Under the pieces are notes generated by a model that saw only the letters and a list, made by a program, of their open reading frames with translations, was not told the origin of the DNA and made no database searches. A program made the translations under genes and the position numbers. Below are positions 45,310 to 54,613 of a stretch of DNA of 64,000 nucleotides, piece after piece; the stretch's first letter is position 1, and the number at the start of each line of letters is the position of its first letter. Source of the stretch: Thiocystis violascens DSM 198 (GTDB taxonomy: Bacteria; Pseudomonadota; Gammaproteobacteria; Chromatiales; Chromatiaceae); contig NC_018012.1 of assembly GCF_000227745.2 (NCBI RefSeq), forward strand, positions 2,712,501-2,776,500, read 5' to 3'.

Positions 45310-46998
45310 ATGACCAAGCCCGCCACATGCTCCACCCAATCCGCCGGCGTCCTCGCACTCCCGGTCCGCAAGCGCGGCCTGGAGGTCATCCACGACCCGC
45401 TGCTGAACAAGGGCAGCGGCTTCCCGGACAGCGAGCGCGCCGCGCTCGGTCTGCGCGGACTGGTTCCGCCGCGGACGGTCGGCATCGAGGATCAGGTCGG
45501 ACAGGCGATGGAGAACGTCCGCCGTCAGCAGAGCGACCTCGATCGCTATCTTTATCTGGAGAATCTGCACGATTGCAACGAGACGCTCTATTACCGAGTG
45601 CTGTTATCCCACCTCAACGAACTGACGCCAATCATCTACACCCCGGTGGTCGGTCAGGCGTGCAGCCAGTTCGGACATATCTACCAGCGCGCCCGCGGCA
45701 TGTATTTCAGCTCCGCAGACGCCCGGCATTTCGAGGAGATGGTCGGCAACTGGCCCGAGGACGCGATCGAGGCGGTGGTGGTCACCGATGGCAGCCGCAT
45801 CCTCGGGCTCGGGGATCTGGGCGCCAACGGCATGGGCATTCCGATCGGCAAGCTGTCGCTCTATGTGCTCGGCGCCGGGCTGCACCCCCGCAACACCCTA
45901 CCCGTCCTGCTCGACATGGGCACCAACAATCAGGCGCTGCGCGAGGATCCGTTCTATCTCGGTCAGCGCATCCCGCGTTTGACCGGCGACGCCTATGACA
46001 AGGTCGTGGAAGCCTTCATGCGCGCCGTCCATGCCCGCTGGCCCGATGCGCTGATCCAGTTCGAGGACTTCTCCAACGACCAGGCGTTCCGGCTGCTCGA
46101 ACGCTATCGCCACCGGATGCTCTGCTTCAACGACGACATCCAGGGCACCGGGGCCGTCACCCTGGCCGGCATTCTCAGTGCGCTGCGCGTCACCGGCCAG
46201 ACCCTGACCGAGCAGCGCGTCGTCTTCCTGGGCGCGGGTGCGGCGGCACGCGGCATCGCCGACACGATCGTCGCCGGCATGAGGGCCGAGAGCGGTATCG
46301 GTCTGGAGGCGGCGCGACGCCAGATCTGGACGCTCGATTCGCAGGGGCTGGTCACGCTCGACCGTCTCGACAATCTTTCGGAACACAAGCGTCCCTTCGC
46401 GCAGGATTCGGCCCCGCTCGCGGATCTGATCGAGGTCATCCGGACGGTTCGGCCCACCGTCCTGATCGGCGTTTCCGGTCAGCCGGGCAGCTTCACCGAG
46501 GAGGCGGTGCGCGAGATGCACCGTCACTGCGCGCGCCCGATCCTGTTTCCGCTCTCGAATCCGACCAGCAAGGCCGAATGCACCGCCGAGCAGGCCTATA
46601 CATGGACCGACGGCGCCGCGCTCTTCGCCAGCGGCAGCCCCTTCCCGCCCATCACGCGCGCCGGACACCTGCTCGTACCGGGTCAGTGCAACAACATGTA
46701 CATCTTTCCCGGCGTCGGTCAGGGCGTCGTCGCCTGTCAGGCATCGCAAGTGACCGACACCATGTTTTACGTCGCCGCCCGTACCCTGGCCGGACTGGTT
46801 GGCGAAGACAGCCTAGCGGTCGGCCGGCTCTACCCCGACCTGACTCAGATCCGCGAGATCTCGGCCAAGATCGCCGTCGCCGTCTGCGAACTCGCCTTCG
46901 CCGAGGGGCTGGCTGGCATCGCACGCCCCGACGACCTGGACGCCTTCATCCGCGCCCGCATGTTCCAACCGAGCTACGTCCCCTACGAATCGGCCTGA
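45310..46998 (+). CDS. maeA: NAD-dependent malic enzyme
   Basis: A 562-residue malic enzyme of the large (eukaryote/MaeA) type. Landmarks are IIYTPVVGQACSQFG, VVTDGSRILGLGDLGANGMGIPIGKL, FEDFSNDQAFRLLERY with metal-binding FNDDIQGTGAVTLAG, and the NAD site VVFLGAGAAARGIAD. It converts malate to pyruvate, CO2 and NAD(P)H. The MaeA-type length and absence of a phosphotransacetylase tail favour NAD use. It could work with the oxaloacetate decarboxylase at 28724-32006 in C4-acid turnover. It is convergent with the CorC-type gene. Confidence 0.95.
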   Translation: MTKPATCSTQSAGVLALPVRKRGLEVIHDPLLNKGSGFPDSERAALGLRGLVPPRTVGIEDQVGQAMENVRRQQSDLDRYLYLENLHDCNETLYYRVLLSHLNELTPIIYTPVVGQACSQFGHIYQRARGMYFSSADARHFEEMVGNWPEDAIEAVVVTDGSRILGLGDLGANGMGIPIGKLSLYVLGAGLHPRNTLPVLLDMGTNNQALREDPFYLGQRIPRLTGDAYDKVVEAFMRAVHARWPDALIQFEDFSNDQAFRLLERYRHRMLCFNDDIQGTGAVTLAGILSALRVTGQTLTEQRVVFLGAGAAARGIADTIVAGMRAESGIGLEAARRQIWTLDSQGLVTLDRLDNLSEHKRPFAQDSAPLADLIEVIRTVRPTVLIGVSGQPGSFTEEAVREMHRHCARPILFPLSNPTSKAECTAEQAYTWTDGAALFASGSPFPPITRAGHLLVPGQCNNMYIFPGVGQGVVACQASQVTDTMFYVAARTLAGLVGEDSLAVGRLYPDLTQIREISAKIAVAVCELAFAEGLAGIARPDDLDAFIRARMFQPSYVPYESA

Positions 46999-47026
46999 AA
47001 CCCCGAGAGCGCCGCCCCCTGGGCGT

Positions 47027-48301
47027 TCAACGCCACCCTTTGCACACCGTGCGCTGGATGATCTTGATGGTCTTCACGCCGGCATCGACGGTCTGGACAA
47101 TCTCCAGCGGATGCCCGTGGAGCTTGAGGCTGGTGCCCGGCTCCGGGATGGTTTCCAGATAGTCCAGGATGAGACCGTTGAGGGTCTTGGGACCGTCGGT
47201 CGGAAGCTCCCAGCGCAGCGCGCGGTTGAGGTCGCGCAGACCGATACCGCAGTCGACGATCAGACTGCCGTCCTCGGCGCGATGGATCTCTTCGATGCTG
47301 TCGGAGGGATCGGTGGTGAACTCGCCGACAATCTCTTCGAGCAGATCGGTGAGAGTGATCAACCCCAGAAAATCGCCGTACTCGTCGACCACCAGCGCGA
47401 CCCGTCGCTTCAGCCGCTGGAAGTTGAGCAGTTGCTGATAGAGCGGCGTGCCCTCCGGCACGAAATAGGGCTCGCGGGCAATCTCGCGCAGACGTTCCTT
47501 GTCCAGCCCCTTCTCCAGCAGGGCATGCAGCGCGTTGCGCGCATGAAAGACGCCAATCACGTTATCGACCCCGCCATCGAACAACGGCAGACGGGTATAG
47601 CTGGCGTTGCGGATGGCCTGGACGATCTCGTCGTCGCTGTCCTGGAGGTCGATGCCCTCGACCTCGTGACGCGGAATCATGATGTCTTCCACGGTCGCGT
47701 GCTCCAGATCCAGGATGGCCAGCAGCATGTCGCGGCTGCGCTCCGGGACCATGGCGCCCGATTCGCTGACCACGGTGCGCAGTTCCTCGCGGCTCAAGGC
47801 CGTGCCCTGCCCGCCTTCCGGGACGATCCCCATGAGCCGCAACAATCCGTTGGTAAAGAGGTTGACGGTCCAGACGATGGGATAGAGCGCCTTGAGCAGC
47901 GGCGTATAGACATAAGCGGCGGGAAACGCCAGTCGCTCGGGATGGAGCGTGGCATAGGTCTTGGGGGCAACCTCGGCGAAGATCAGGATGACCAGGGTCA
48001 GCAGTCCGGCGGCGATGCCGATCACCGCCTCGCCGCCCAGACGCAGGGCGATGATGGTGGCCAGCGACGAGGCCATGATATTGGCGAAGTTGTTACCGAG
48101 CAGAATGAGTCCGATCAGCCGGTCCGGGCGGTCGAGCAGCACGCGGGCGATGCGCGCGCCGCGGTGTCCCTGATCGGCCAGGTGCCGCAGCTTGTAGCGG
48201 TTCATGGTCAGGAGCGCGGTCTCGGAGCCGGAAAAGAAGGCCGAGAGCAGGATCAGGAGAAAGAGGACGAAAAACAGGCCGGTCAGCGGAAGGTCGTTCA
48301 C
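47027..48301 (-). CDS. HlyC/CorC-type (DUF21/CNNM) membrane protein with CBS domains
   Basis: A 424-residue protein. The N-terminal DUF21/CNNM domain has four hydrophobic segments with FFSGSETALLTMNRYKLRHLA. A CBS pair (~205-325) contains VEDIMIPRHEVEGID and LVVDEYGDFLGLITLTDLLEEIVGE; the C-terminal CorC_HlyC domain (~340-424) includes LIVDCGIGLRDLNRAL. The arrangement matches YfjD/CorB, linked to Mg2+ and cobalt efflux. It is convergent with maeA and divergent from rdgC. Confidence 0.92.
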   Translation of the reverse strand: MNDLPLTGLFFVLFLLILLSAFFSGSETALLTMNRYKLRHLADQGHRGARIARVLLDRPDRLIGLILLGNNFANIMASSLATIIALRLGGEAVIGIAAGLLTLVILIFAEVAPKTYATLHPERLAFPAAYVYTPLLKALYPIVWTVNLFTNGLLRLMGIVPEGGQGTALSREELRTVVSESGAMVPERSRDMLLAILDLEHATVEDIMIPRHEVEGIDLQDSDDEIVQAIRNASYTRLPLFDGGVDNVIGVFHARNALHALLEKGLDKERLREIAREPYFVPEGTPLYQQLLNFQRLKRRVALVVDEYGDFLGLITLTDLLEEIVGEFTTDPSDSIEEIHRAEDGSLIVDCGIGLRDLNRALRWELPTDGPKTLNGLILDYLETIPEPGTSLKLHGHPLEIVQTVDAGVKTIKIIQRTVCKGWR

Positions 48302-48426
48302 GGGGTACCGAGGTTTGGCGGGGTTGGGAGGTATTCTAGCGGATCTCCGACGCTGCCGCCGAACGGACGCCTTTGCAGTTCATCCGGAGTCGGTCATACT
48401 CCGGCCCTTTTCGATCAGGATCGACC

Positions 48427-49329
48427 ATGTTCAAGAACGCACGCTTTTTCCGATTGGACACGCCCTTTGCCCTGGATGCCGCCGAGTTGGAGGCGCGTCT
48501 CGGCGAGCGCCGTTTCCGCCCCTGCGGCCCCATCGAAACGGCGACCCTGGGCTGGTCCTCCCCGCTCGGCGAAGAGACGGCGGGTCTGGTGCATGGCGTG
48601 GGCGGCTGTCTGCTGATGTGCGCCCGCAAACAGGAACGGCTGCTGCCGTCCGCGGCCGTCGCCGAAGCGGTCGACGAACGGGTCAGCGAATTGGAAAGCG
48701 GCGAGGCGCGCGATGTCGGCCGCGCCGAACGGCGGCGTCTGCGCGAACAGATCGTCACCGAGATGCTGCCGCGCGCCTTCACCCGCTCGCGCCGTACCCA
48801 GCTCTATATCGACACCGAGGCCGGCTGGATGGTGGTGGATGCCGCCAGCGAGAAACAGGCCGAGGAGGTCGTTTCGCTGCTGCGCGAAACCCTGGAAACC
48901 CTGCCCGCGAAGCTGCCCGATCCCAACAAGACGCCCTCGACGGTGATGACGAGCTGGCTGCTTGACGGCACCGCCCCGCCCGACTTTGTCGCTGGCGACG
49001 CCTGCGAGTTGCGCGATTCGGACGATTCCGCCGGGGTGGTGCGTTGCAGCGGCCAGGATCTCGCCAGCGACGAGATGCTGAATCACATTCGCGCGGGCAA
49101 GCGGGTGACCAAACTGGCGCTGGAATGGGACGAACGGCTGAGTTTCGTGCTGGCCGAGGATCTCTCGCTCAAGCGTCTGCGCGTCGGCGACGCGCTGCTG
49201 GAGGAGATGGACGACACCGATCTTGAACCGGCGGCGCGGCTGGATGCCGAATTCGCCATCCTGGCCCTGCAGATGCGGCAATTGATCGAGCGGCTGGATG
49301 AGGTGTTTGGACTGCTGTCGACCGACTGA
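48427..49329 (+). CDS. rdgC: Recombination-associated protein RdgC
   Basis: A 300-residue RdgC from the ATG at 48427 (MFKNARFFRL). The conserved LETLPAKLPDPNKTPSTVMTSWL and the central ALEWDERLSFVL region are present. RdgC forms a ring on double-stranded DNA and restrains RecA. The open frame extends upstream to 48373 but the family N-terminus starts here. Size and motifs are normal. Confidence 0.95.
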   Translation: MFKNARFFRLDTPFALDAAELEARLGERRFRPCGPIETATLGWSSPLGEETAGLVHGVGGCLLMCARKQERLLPSAAVAEAVDERVSELESGEARDVGRAERRRLREQIVTEMLPRAFTRSRRTQLYIDTEAGWMVVDAASEKQAEEVVSLLRETLETLPAKLPDPNKTPSTVMTSWLLDGTAPPDFVAGDACELRDSDDSAGVVRCSGQDLASDEMLNHIRAGKRVTKLALEWDERLSFVLAEDLSLKRLRVGDALLEEMDDTDLEPAARLDAEFAILALQMRQLIERLDEVFGLLSTD

Positions 49330-49346
49330 GCGGCGCACGGCGATTG

Positions 49347-49477
49347 CCCCCTGGGAGCGCCGGCTTGCAGCCGGCACCTGGGGCAGTCGACATATTGTCG
49401 ACGGCTTCCCTCAAACACGGTGCCCACCCAATACGGTCGACAACATGTCGGCGCTCCCAGGGAGGCGCTCCCAGGGC
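49347..49477. repeat. Palindromic REP-like element between rdgC and the epimerase gene
   Basis: CCCTGGGAGCGCC (49348-49361, approximate) is repeated in reverse complement as GGCGCTCCCAGGG at 49450-49462 and again at 49464-49476. Inside are GTCGACATATTGTCGAC, a palindrome, and TTGCAGCCGG. It ends at the stop codon of the epimerase gene. Confidence 0.65.
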
Positions 49478-50485
49478 TCAAACCCGGTAGAACCCCCGAT
49501 ACCACTCGACGAACCGCGCGACGCCCTCGGCAACGGGGGTGCTTGGCATGTAGCCGGTCTCCCGAACCAGATCGCTGACATCGGCGAAGGTGTCGGGCAC
49601 ATCGCCGGGCTGGAGCGGCAGCATCTCCATCTCAGCCTTTTTCCCGAGACAGTCTTCCAGGCAGCCGATGTATTCCATCAGTTCGACCGGCTGGTTGTTG
49701 CCGATGTTATAGAGCCGATAAGGCGCCTGACTGGTCGCCGCGTCGGGCTCGGCGCCAGACCAGTCGGGATTGCCTGCGGGCACGCGGTCGAGTACGCGGA
49801 TGACGCCCTCGACGATATCGTCGATAAAGGTGAAGTCGCGCCGGTGCTTGCCGTAATTGAAGACCTGGATCGGCTCGCCGGCGAGGATCGCGCGGGTAAA
49901 CTTGAAGAGCGCCATGTCGGGACGCCCCCAGGGGCCATAGACGGTGAAGAACCGCAAACCGGTGGTCGGAATCCGGTACAGATGACTGTAGGTATGGGCC
50001 ATCAGCTCGTTGGCCTTCTTGCTGGCGGCATAGAGGCTCAGTGGATGATCGACATTGTGGTGGACCGAGAAGGGCATCTCGGTATTGGCCCCATAGACCG
50101 AGCTGCTGGAGGCGTAGACCAGATGCTCGACGCCGTGATGGCGGCAGGCTTCCAGAATGTTCGCGAAACCGACCAGATTGGTCCGCACATAGGCCATCGG
50201 ATTGTCGATGGAATACCGCACCCCGGCCTGCGCCGCCAGGTTGACGACCCGCTCCGGACGGAAGCTGGCGAAGATCTCGCTTAGACGCTCGCCATCCTCG
50301 ATATCGGCTCGCAGATCCCGATAACCCGCGTAGTTCAGGGTGCGGGCAAGCCGCGCCTCCTTGAGCCCGACATCGTAGTAGTCGTTGAGGTTATCGATGC
50401 CGATCACCTCGTCGCCCCGTTCCAAAAGACGTAGCGACAGGGCCGATCCAATAAAACCGGCGCTGCCGGTGACCAGGACTTTCAT
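49478..50485 (-). CDS. NAD-dependent sugar epimerase (UDP-glucuronate 4-epimerase-like)
   Basis: A 335-residue extended short-chain dehydrogenase from the ATG at 50485. The Rossmann glycine motif is [11 protein letters not shown], and the catalytic YxxxK is [12 protein letters not shown], with upstream S in [10 protein letters not shown]. Close resemblance to CapI/UDP-glucuronate epimerases is seen in [14 protein letters not shown] and [18 protein letters not shown]. It makes a sugar nucleotide for surface polysaccharide. The frame is open upstream through a heptamer tandem repeat, giving a repetitive SSVIRHP peptide, but the homologous start is MKVLVTG. Confidence 0.92.
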   Translation of the reverse strand: MKVLVTGSAGFIGSALSLRLLERGDEVIGIDNLNDYYDVGLKEARLARTLNYAGYRDLRADIEDGERLSEIFASFRPERVVNLAAQAGVRYSIDNPMAYVRTNLVGFANILEACRHHGVEHLVYASSSSVYGANTEMPFSVHHNVDHPLSLYAASKKANELMAHTYSHLYRIPTTGLRFFTVYGPWGRPDMALFKFTRAILAGEPIQVFNYGKHRRDFTFIDDIVEGVIRVLDRVPAGNPDWSGAEPDAATSQAPYRLYNIGNNQPVELMEYIGCLEDCLGKKAEMEMLPLQPGDVPDTFADVSDLVRETGYMPSTPVAEGVARFVEWYRGFYRV

Positions 50486-50502
50486 AGGAACTCCTCGGGA
50501 GA

Positions 50503-50572
50503 CGGATGACGGATGACGGATGACGGATGACGGATGACGGATGACGGATGACGGATGACGGATGACGGATGA
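50503..50572. repeat. Ten-copy heptamer tandem repeat (CGGATGA)
   Basis: Ten perfect head-to-tail copies of CGGATGA end 17 bases upstream of the epimerase start codon on the reverse strand. It would sit in the promoter/leader of that gene. Perfect short repeats of this length can vary in copy number. Confidence 0.92.
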
Positions 50573-50671
50573 CGTCATCTTAAACCGCGTCCGGGGGAGT
50601 CGTCAGTCATCAGGGATCGCTGTTCAGCTTGCTAAGGAGAATTCCGGACATAACTTTACCAAGCGTCAAAC

Positions 50672-50793
50672 CCCGTAGGAGCCCGCTTGCGGGCGACGGG
50701 TCACTGCCATTAAGTTAATGGCAGTGGGGCAACGGGTGGGCGCACGGAAGGCTTCCTGGCGAGTCACGTCGCCCGCAAGCGGGCTCCTACGGG
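50672..50793. repeat. Perfect 26-bp inverted repeat (REP pair)
   Basis: The arm at 50672-50697 (CCCGTAGGAGCCCGCTTGCG onward) is the exact reverse complement of 50768-50793. Between them is a smaller inverted repeat (CTGCCATTAA / TTAATGGCAG). TAGGAGCCCGCT appears again at 63043. Typical of gammaproteobacterial REP/BIME elements. Confidence 0.85.
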
Positions 50794-50815
50794 TAGGATC
50801 TTTCACGGAAATCGC

Positions 50816-52120
50816 CTAAAGCGATGATCCGTCAAATGCCTGAAGCGCAAGCCAGGCGGCTCCGAACGCGGCCTCGCGATGCTCGGCTGGTATCACCTCT
50901 ACCCCCAGCATGCGCGCTCTCAGGCGTGTCCAGGTCGGATTCGCGGCGCCGCCGCCCACGGTGATGACGCGAGTCGGACGCGGTGCCCCCAGTTCGGCCA
51001 GACGCGCGTAACCCTCCGCCTCGATGGCCGCGATGCCTTCCAGCAGTCCGTGCAGAAAGCGGACTGGGTCGGATGGACGAGTTTGCAAACGTGATTCAAG
51101 GCCGGGTTCGTGGCGAGGAAATCGCTCACCAGTGCCGGGAAGCGGATAGTAATTCAGACCCGACGGGGTGTCCGGATCGATGACGCGGCTCAGGTCGGCG
51201 ATCTCGTCGTCGCCGAAAAATTGGCGAAGAACCGAGCCACCGCTGTTGGAGGCCCCGCCGACCAGCCAATGCTCACCGAAGCGGTGGCTGTAAACGCCGA
51301 ACTGGCTGGCGCTCACCGGCCGTTCGGCGACGATCTTAACGACCAGCGTGCTGCCGAGCGAGGTCACCGCGTCGCCCGGATGCTGAGCACCGGCGGCAAT
51401 CACCGCCGCGGTACTGTCGGTGGTTCCGGCTAAGATCTGGGTGGTTGTCGGGAAACCGAATTCGCTGGCGACCTCCGGGGCGATGCGACCGAGCGGCGTA
51501 CCGGGCGCGACCACCCGCGGCAGAACGGTTCCGGCCGGGAGCAGGTCGCGCACCCAGTCGGGCCAGCACAGATGCTCGGCGTCATACCCCAGCTTCAGCG
51601 CGTTGTTCCAATCGCTGTGGCCAAACTTGCCTGTCAAACGCCCGATGATCCAATCCGCCTGATGGAGCGCGAGCCTGCGCGTTGTTCCGACCATTCCTTC
51701 GCGCAATGCGATCAATTTGGCCAGACTGGAGCCGGGGCCGCGCGCCGGACTGTCCGCCGGCGCGACGCGCTCGATCCGCGCCGCCGCCGCGACCGCGCGC
51801 CGGTCGTTATACATGAGCGCCGGTCCAAGCGGCCGACCGTCGGGGGTGACGATCAGCAGGGTCGCCGAGGTCGCGTCCACGCAAATTGCGGCCGGTGGAT
51901 GATCGCACAGCGTCTCCCCAAGCGTCTTGAGGACGGTGCGCGCCGCCTGCCACCACAGTTCCGGATCCTGTTCGACGCCACCGTTCGCGAGTCGCAAGGG
52001 CGGGGGCATGGCGATCCGCGCACTGGCGCATTCGGTACCCGAGTCATTGAGCACCACCGCCCGGCAGCCGGAGGTGCCGAGGTCGAGTCCGATGAAGGAC
52101 GCTGACGAAGTGTTGCGCAT
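50816..52120 (-). CDS. FGGY-family carbohydrate kinase
   Basis: A 434-residue sugar kinase. The N-terminal phosphate-binding motif is GLDLGTSGCRAVV; the FGGY domain shows QADWIIGRLTGKFGHSDWNNALKLGYD, ILAGTTDSTAAVIAAGAQ with the catalytic Asp, and the C-terminal ITVGGGAANPTWTRLRARMLG adenosine motif. It is closest in style to the xylulose/ribulose kinase branch, including the short kinases of cyanobacteria and plants. Substrate remains a guess. It shares no operon with the epimerase (a REP pair separates them). Confidence 0.88.
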   Translation of the reverse strand: MRNTSSASFIGLDLGTSGCRAVVLNDSGTECASARIAMPPPLRLANGGVEQDPELWWQAARTVLKTLGETLCDHPPAAICVDATSATLLIVTPDGRPLGPALMYNDRRAVAAAARIERVAPADSPARGPGSSLAKLIALREGMVGTTRRLALHQADWIIGRLTGKFGHSDWNNALKLGYDAEHLCWPDWVRDLLPAGTVLPRVVAPGTPLGRIAPEVASEFGFPTTTQILAGTTDSTAAVIAAGAQHPGDAVTSLGSTLVVKIVAERPVSASQFGVYSHRFGEHWLVGGASNSGGSVLRQFFGDDEIADLSRVIDPDTPSGLNYYPLPGTGERFPRHEPGLESRLQTRPSDPVRFLHGLLEGIAAIEAEGYARLAELGAPRPTRVITVGGGAANPTWTRLRARMLGVEVIPAEHREAAFGAAWLALQAFDGSSL

Positions 52121-52210
52121 CTTCGCTCACCCGAACCGCGTCCAGCACGGCGTAACCGATTGATAAATAAAATTATTGACAGGATTTCCCAAGATTGTCA
52201 GGAAATCCCC

Positions 52211-53140
52211 TTACCCTTCCGACTCGGCGATCACGCGGGCGACTCGACGCAGATTTTCGAAATACTCCGGCGACAGCGGATCGATGACCTCCACCCTGCC
52301 AGCGATGGCCTTGGCCACCTGTTCCGCCGACTTGAGCGGAAACTGCGGTTGCACGAAGATTACCCGCACCGACGCGAGCCGGGCCTGATCGATCAGCGCG
52401 GCGAGGCTGCGCGGACCCGGTTCCTTGCCGGCCTTCTCGATGGGAATCTGCTCAAGTTCGTAGGCTTCGGCGAAATAGCCCCAGGCGGGATGGAAGACCA
52501 TGAAGCGGCGGTGGGTCAGTCCGGCAAGCTCGGCGCGGATGTCGCGGTCGAGCGCATCGAGGTCGGCGGTGAAGGCCGCGAGGTTCTCCTGGTACTCGCT
52601 GGCGTGCGTCGGATCCAGGTCGGCGAGTGCCTGCTGGAGATTCACGGCCATCCGCTTGACCAGGATCGGACTGGTCCAGATGTGCGGATCCTGTTCGGAG
52701 TCGGCGTGAGCTGACGTGGACCGAACCGTTTCATGGTCATGCCGGCGCGTTTCAGTTTCCTCATGTGCGTGTCCCTGGTCCTCGGCATCCCCCTCATCGT
52801 GATCGTGCGCTTCCATGGCACGCGGGGGGATTCCCTCGCGGGCGTCCAGCATCCGCATCCTCGGGTTGGTGGCGCGAATGCGCTCGGCCCAGGCGTCCTC
52901 GAAAGGAACGCCAATGCTCACATACAGATCCGCGCCGGCCAGTCGGGCGATCTGGCTCGGCGTCGGTTCATAGGTGTGCGGACTGAACCCCGGCTTGACC
53001 ATGGATTCCACGACGACATGGCTGCCGCCAATGCGTTCGACAAAGGTTTGCTGCGGCAGGACGCTGACGAACACCCGCAAGGGTTCCGAGCCTTGCGCCA
53101 GCGGCATGAACAGCCAGAGACAGAGCAGAAATTTACGCAT
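52211..53140 (-). CDS. znuA: Zinc ABC transporter substrate-binding protein, ZnuA-like
   Basis: A 309-residue lipoprotein-like/periplasmic binding protein of cluster A-I, from the ATG at 53140 with a signal peptide (KFLLCLWLFMPLAQG). Metal-binding landmarks are PHTYEP (His), the His-rich loop from about 118 to 158 with several HDH/HAH groups, DPHIWTSP (His), FHPAWGYFA (His) and the C-terminal IDPLS acid. The His-rich loop is typical of zinc rather than manganese receptors. It is the last gene of a five-gene leftward operon that also encodes a permease, an ATPase, a second binding protein and a His-rich outer membrane protein. Confidence 0.92.
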   Translation of the reverse strand: MRKFLLCLWLFMPLAQGSEPLRVFVSVLPQQTFVERIGGSHVVVESMVKPGFSPHTYEPTPSQIARLAGADLYVSIGVPFEDAWAERIRATNPRMRMLDAREGIPPRAMEAHDHDEGDAEDQGHAHEETETRRHDHETVRSTSAHADSEQDPHIWTSPILVKRMAVNLQQALADLDPTHASEYQENLAAFTADLDALDRDIRAELAGLTHRRFMVFHPAWGYFAEAYELEQIPIEKAGKEPGPRSLAALIDQARLASVRVIFVQPQFPLKSAEQVAKAIAGRVEVIDPLSPEYFENLRRVARVIAESEG

Positions 53141-53210
53141 CGAACAGACCTCCGAGGTAGGGGGAGTCGAGCCGTCTCGACAGGAGTTTGGACCGCGAAT
53201 GTCCAACCGA

Positions 53211-54023
53211 TCAAGTCGCGCTCGCCGTTCCGGCCCCACTGAGCGCCGCCAGGCCAGCACCGGCGACCAGCAGGGCGACAAGCACGGGGCCGAAGGGCTG
53301 ATCCAGCGCCAGCGCGGTCAGGAAGGCCGCGAGATAGGCGAAGCCGCCGATCAGGACCGCGAGGATCAGGGTCCAGCGCCAACTGGGGGCAATGCGGAAC
53401 GCGATCCAGGCCGGGACAAAGATCAGCGCGAAGGTTCCCATCAGGCCCAGGGTGGCGGTGCCGACCGCGAGACTGGCGGCGGTCAGCAGATCCAGACCCA
53501 ACCGCCAGTGCCAGGCCGGTTGTCGGTTGGCCGTCTCGAAACGCGGGAAAAAGGTGGCCCGCAGGATCAGCGGCATCAGCCAGGGCAGGAGGCGGATGGC
53601 GCTCGCGACCAGCAACGCGGACAGCAGGAGTTCGGTCGTGCCGGCGAAATAGAGCTGTCCGTCGATCAGCGCGTGGCCGAGGCTGTCGCCGACCGCCGAG
53701 TTGGCCGCGACTAGCAGCATCGCCGACCAGCCGATCAGAATCATGAAGGCGTAGGCCGCATTGCCGCAGGCGCGCAGCAGGGTCTTGACCGCGCCTGCAC
53801 CCAGCGCGCCCAGGATCCCGCCAACGACCGCCGGGAGACCCGCCGCCAGTCCGACCAGTGCGCTCGCGGCGGCCAGATGGGCGAGCCCGAGCGCGGCGAG
53901 CCATTCCTGACGCAACGTCAGCAAGGCCCCGAGCACCGGCAGCAGACCGGCCAGCAACAGCCCGGTCACGAACGGCAGACGGAACAGCGGGTCGAGCGCG
54001 AGGTCGGGGATCAACTCGAACAT
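53211..54023 (-). CDS. Metal ABC transporter permease, ZnuB-like
   Basis: A 270-residue membrane protein with about eight hydrophobic segments. It has the ABC-3 family look: PVLGALLTLRQEWLAALGLAHLAAASALVGLA near the N-terminus, and GTATLGLMGTFALIFVPAWIAFRIAP, the conserved coupling region, near 190-215. It would form the Zn2+ channel with the ATPase encoded just upstream, whose end it overlaps by 13 bases. ZnuA follows 70 bases later. Confidence 0.88.
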   Translation of the reverse strand: MFELIPDLALDPLFRLPFVTGLLLAGLLPVLGALLTLRQEWLAALGLAHLAAASALVGLAAGLPAVVGGILGALGAGAVKTLLRACGNAAYAFMILIGWSAMLLVAANSAVGDSLGHALIDGQLYFAGTTELLLSALLVASAIRLLPWLMPLILRATFFPRFETANRQPAWHWRLGLDLLTAASLAVGTATLGLMGTFALIFVPAWIAFRIAPSWRWTLILAVLIGGFAYLAAFLTALALDQPFGPVLVALLVAGAGLAALSGAGTASAT

Positions 54024-54613
54024 CCGGACTCGCGATCCGCGCTCACCGCGACGATCCGCGAACAGGCGGATTCCAGAAAACGCCGTTCGTGACTGACTAG
54101 CAGAACCGCGCGTCCGTCTCCGGGCCGAACGATCAGGTCGACCAGCCGTGCCTCGGCGTCGGGATCCAGATTGTTGGTGGGCTCGTCGAGCAGCACCAGA
54201 TCCGCCGCGGTCGCCAGCGCGGACCAGACCCAGAGCAACTGATACTGGCCGCCGCTCAGTCGGTCGAGCCGGCGGTGCAGGATAGCCGCCAGCGCGAGCG
54301 GCGCATCGGTTCGCGCCGCCCGCGCCGAACGCAGCAGTTCATGACCCGTCACGGGCATGCGCGGAAACCGCGTCGGTTGCTGTTCCAGATAGGCCAGCGT
54401 CAAGCCGGGCGCTGCCTCGATCCGACCCGCGAAGACGCGCGCGGCATGGCCGATGGCCTTGAGGATGGTCGATTTCCCGGTTCCGTTCCGGCCCCAGAGA
54501 CCAAGCACCTCGCCAGCGCGCACCTCGAAGGACAGCGGCCCGATCACGGGTCGCGCATAGCCGGCGGTCAACCCGCTGACCCGCAGCAGGATCTCGCCGC
54601 GCGCGAGCGTCAC
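54011..54613 (-). CDS. Metal ABC transporter ATP-binding protein, ZnuC-like
   Basis: A short ABC ATPase of 200 residues from a GTG at 54613. Walker A is LWGRNGTGKSTIL, signature LDRLSGGQYQLLWVWSAL, Walker B ADLVLLDEPTNNLDPDA and the H-loop VLLVSHERRF. The start overlaps the stop of the upstream binding-protein gene by 4 bases (GTGA), which decides it over the longer open frame. The family usually reaches 240-260 residues, so the C-terminal regulatory part is absent or reduced. It energises the metal permease encoded next. Confidence 0.9.
   Translation of the reverse strand: MTLARGEILLRVSGLTAGYARPVIGPLSFEVRAGEVLGLWGRNGTGKSTILKAIGHAARVFAGRIEAAPGLTLAYLEQQPTRFPRMPVTGHELLRSARAARTDAPLALAAILHRRLDRLSGGQYQLLWVWSALATAADLVLLDEPTNNLDPDAEARLVDLIVRPGDGRAVLLVSHERRFLESACSRIVAVSADRESGCSS

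Noticed and set aside
50503..50572. CRISPR-like array
   Set aside because: The units are 7 bases with no spacers; it is a simple tandem repeat.
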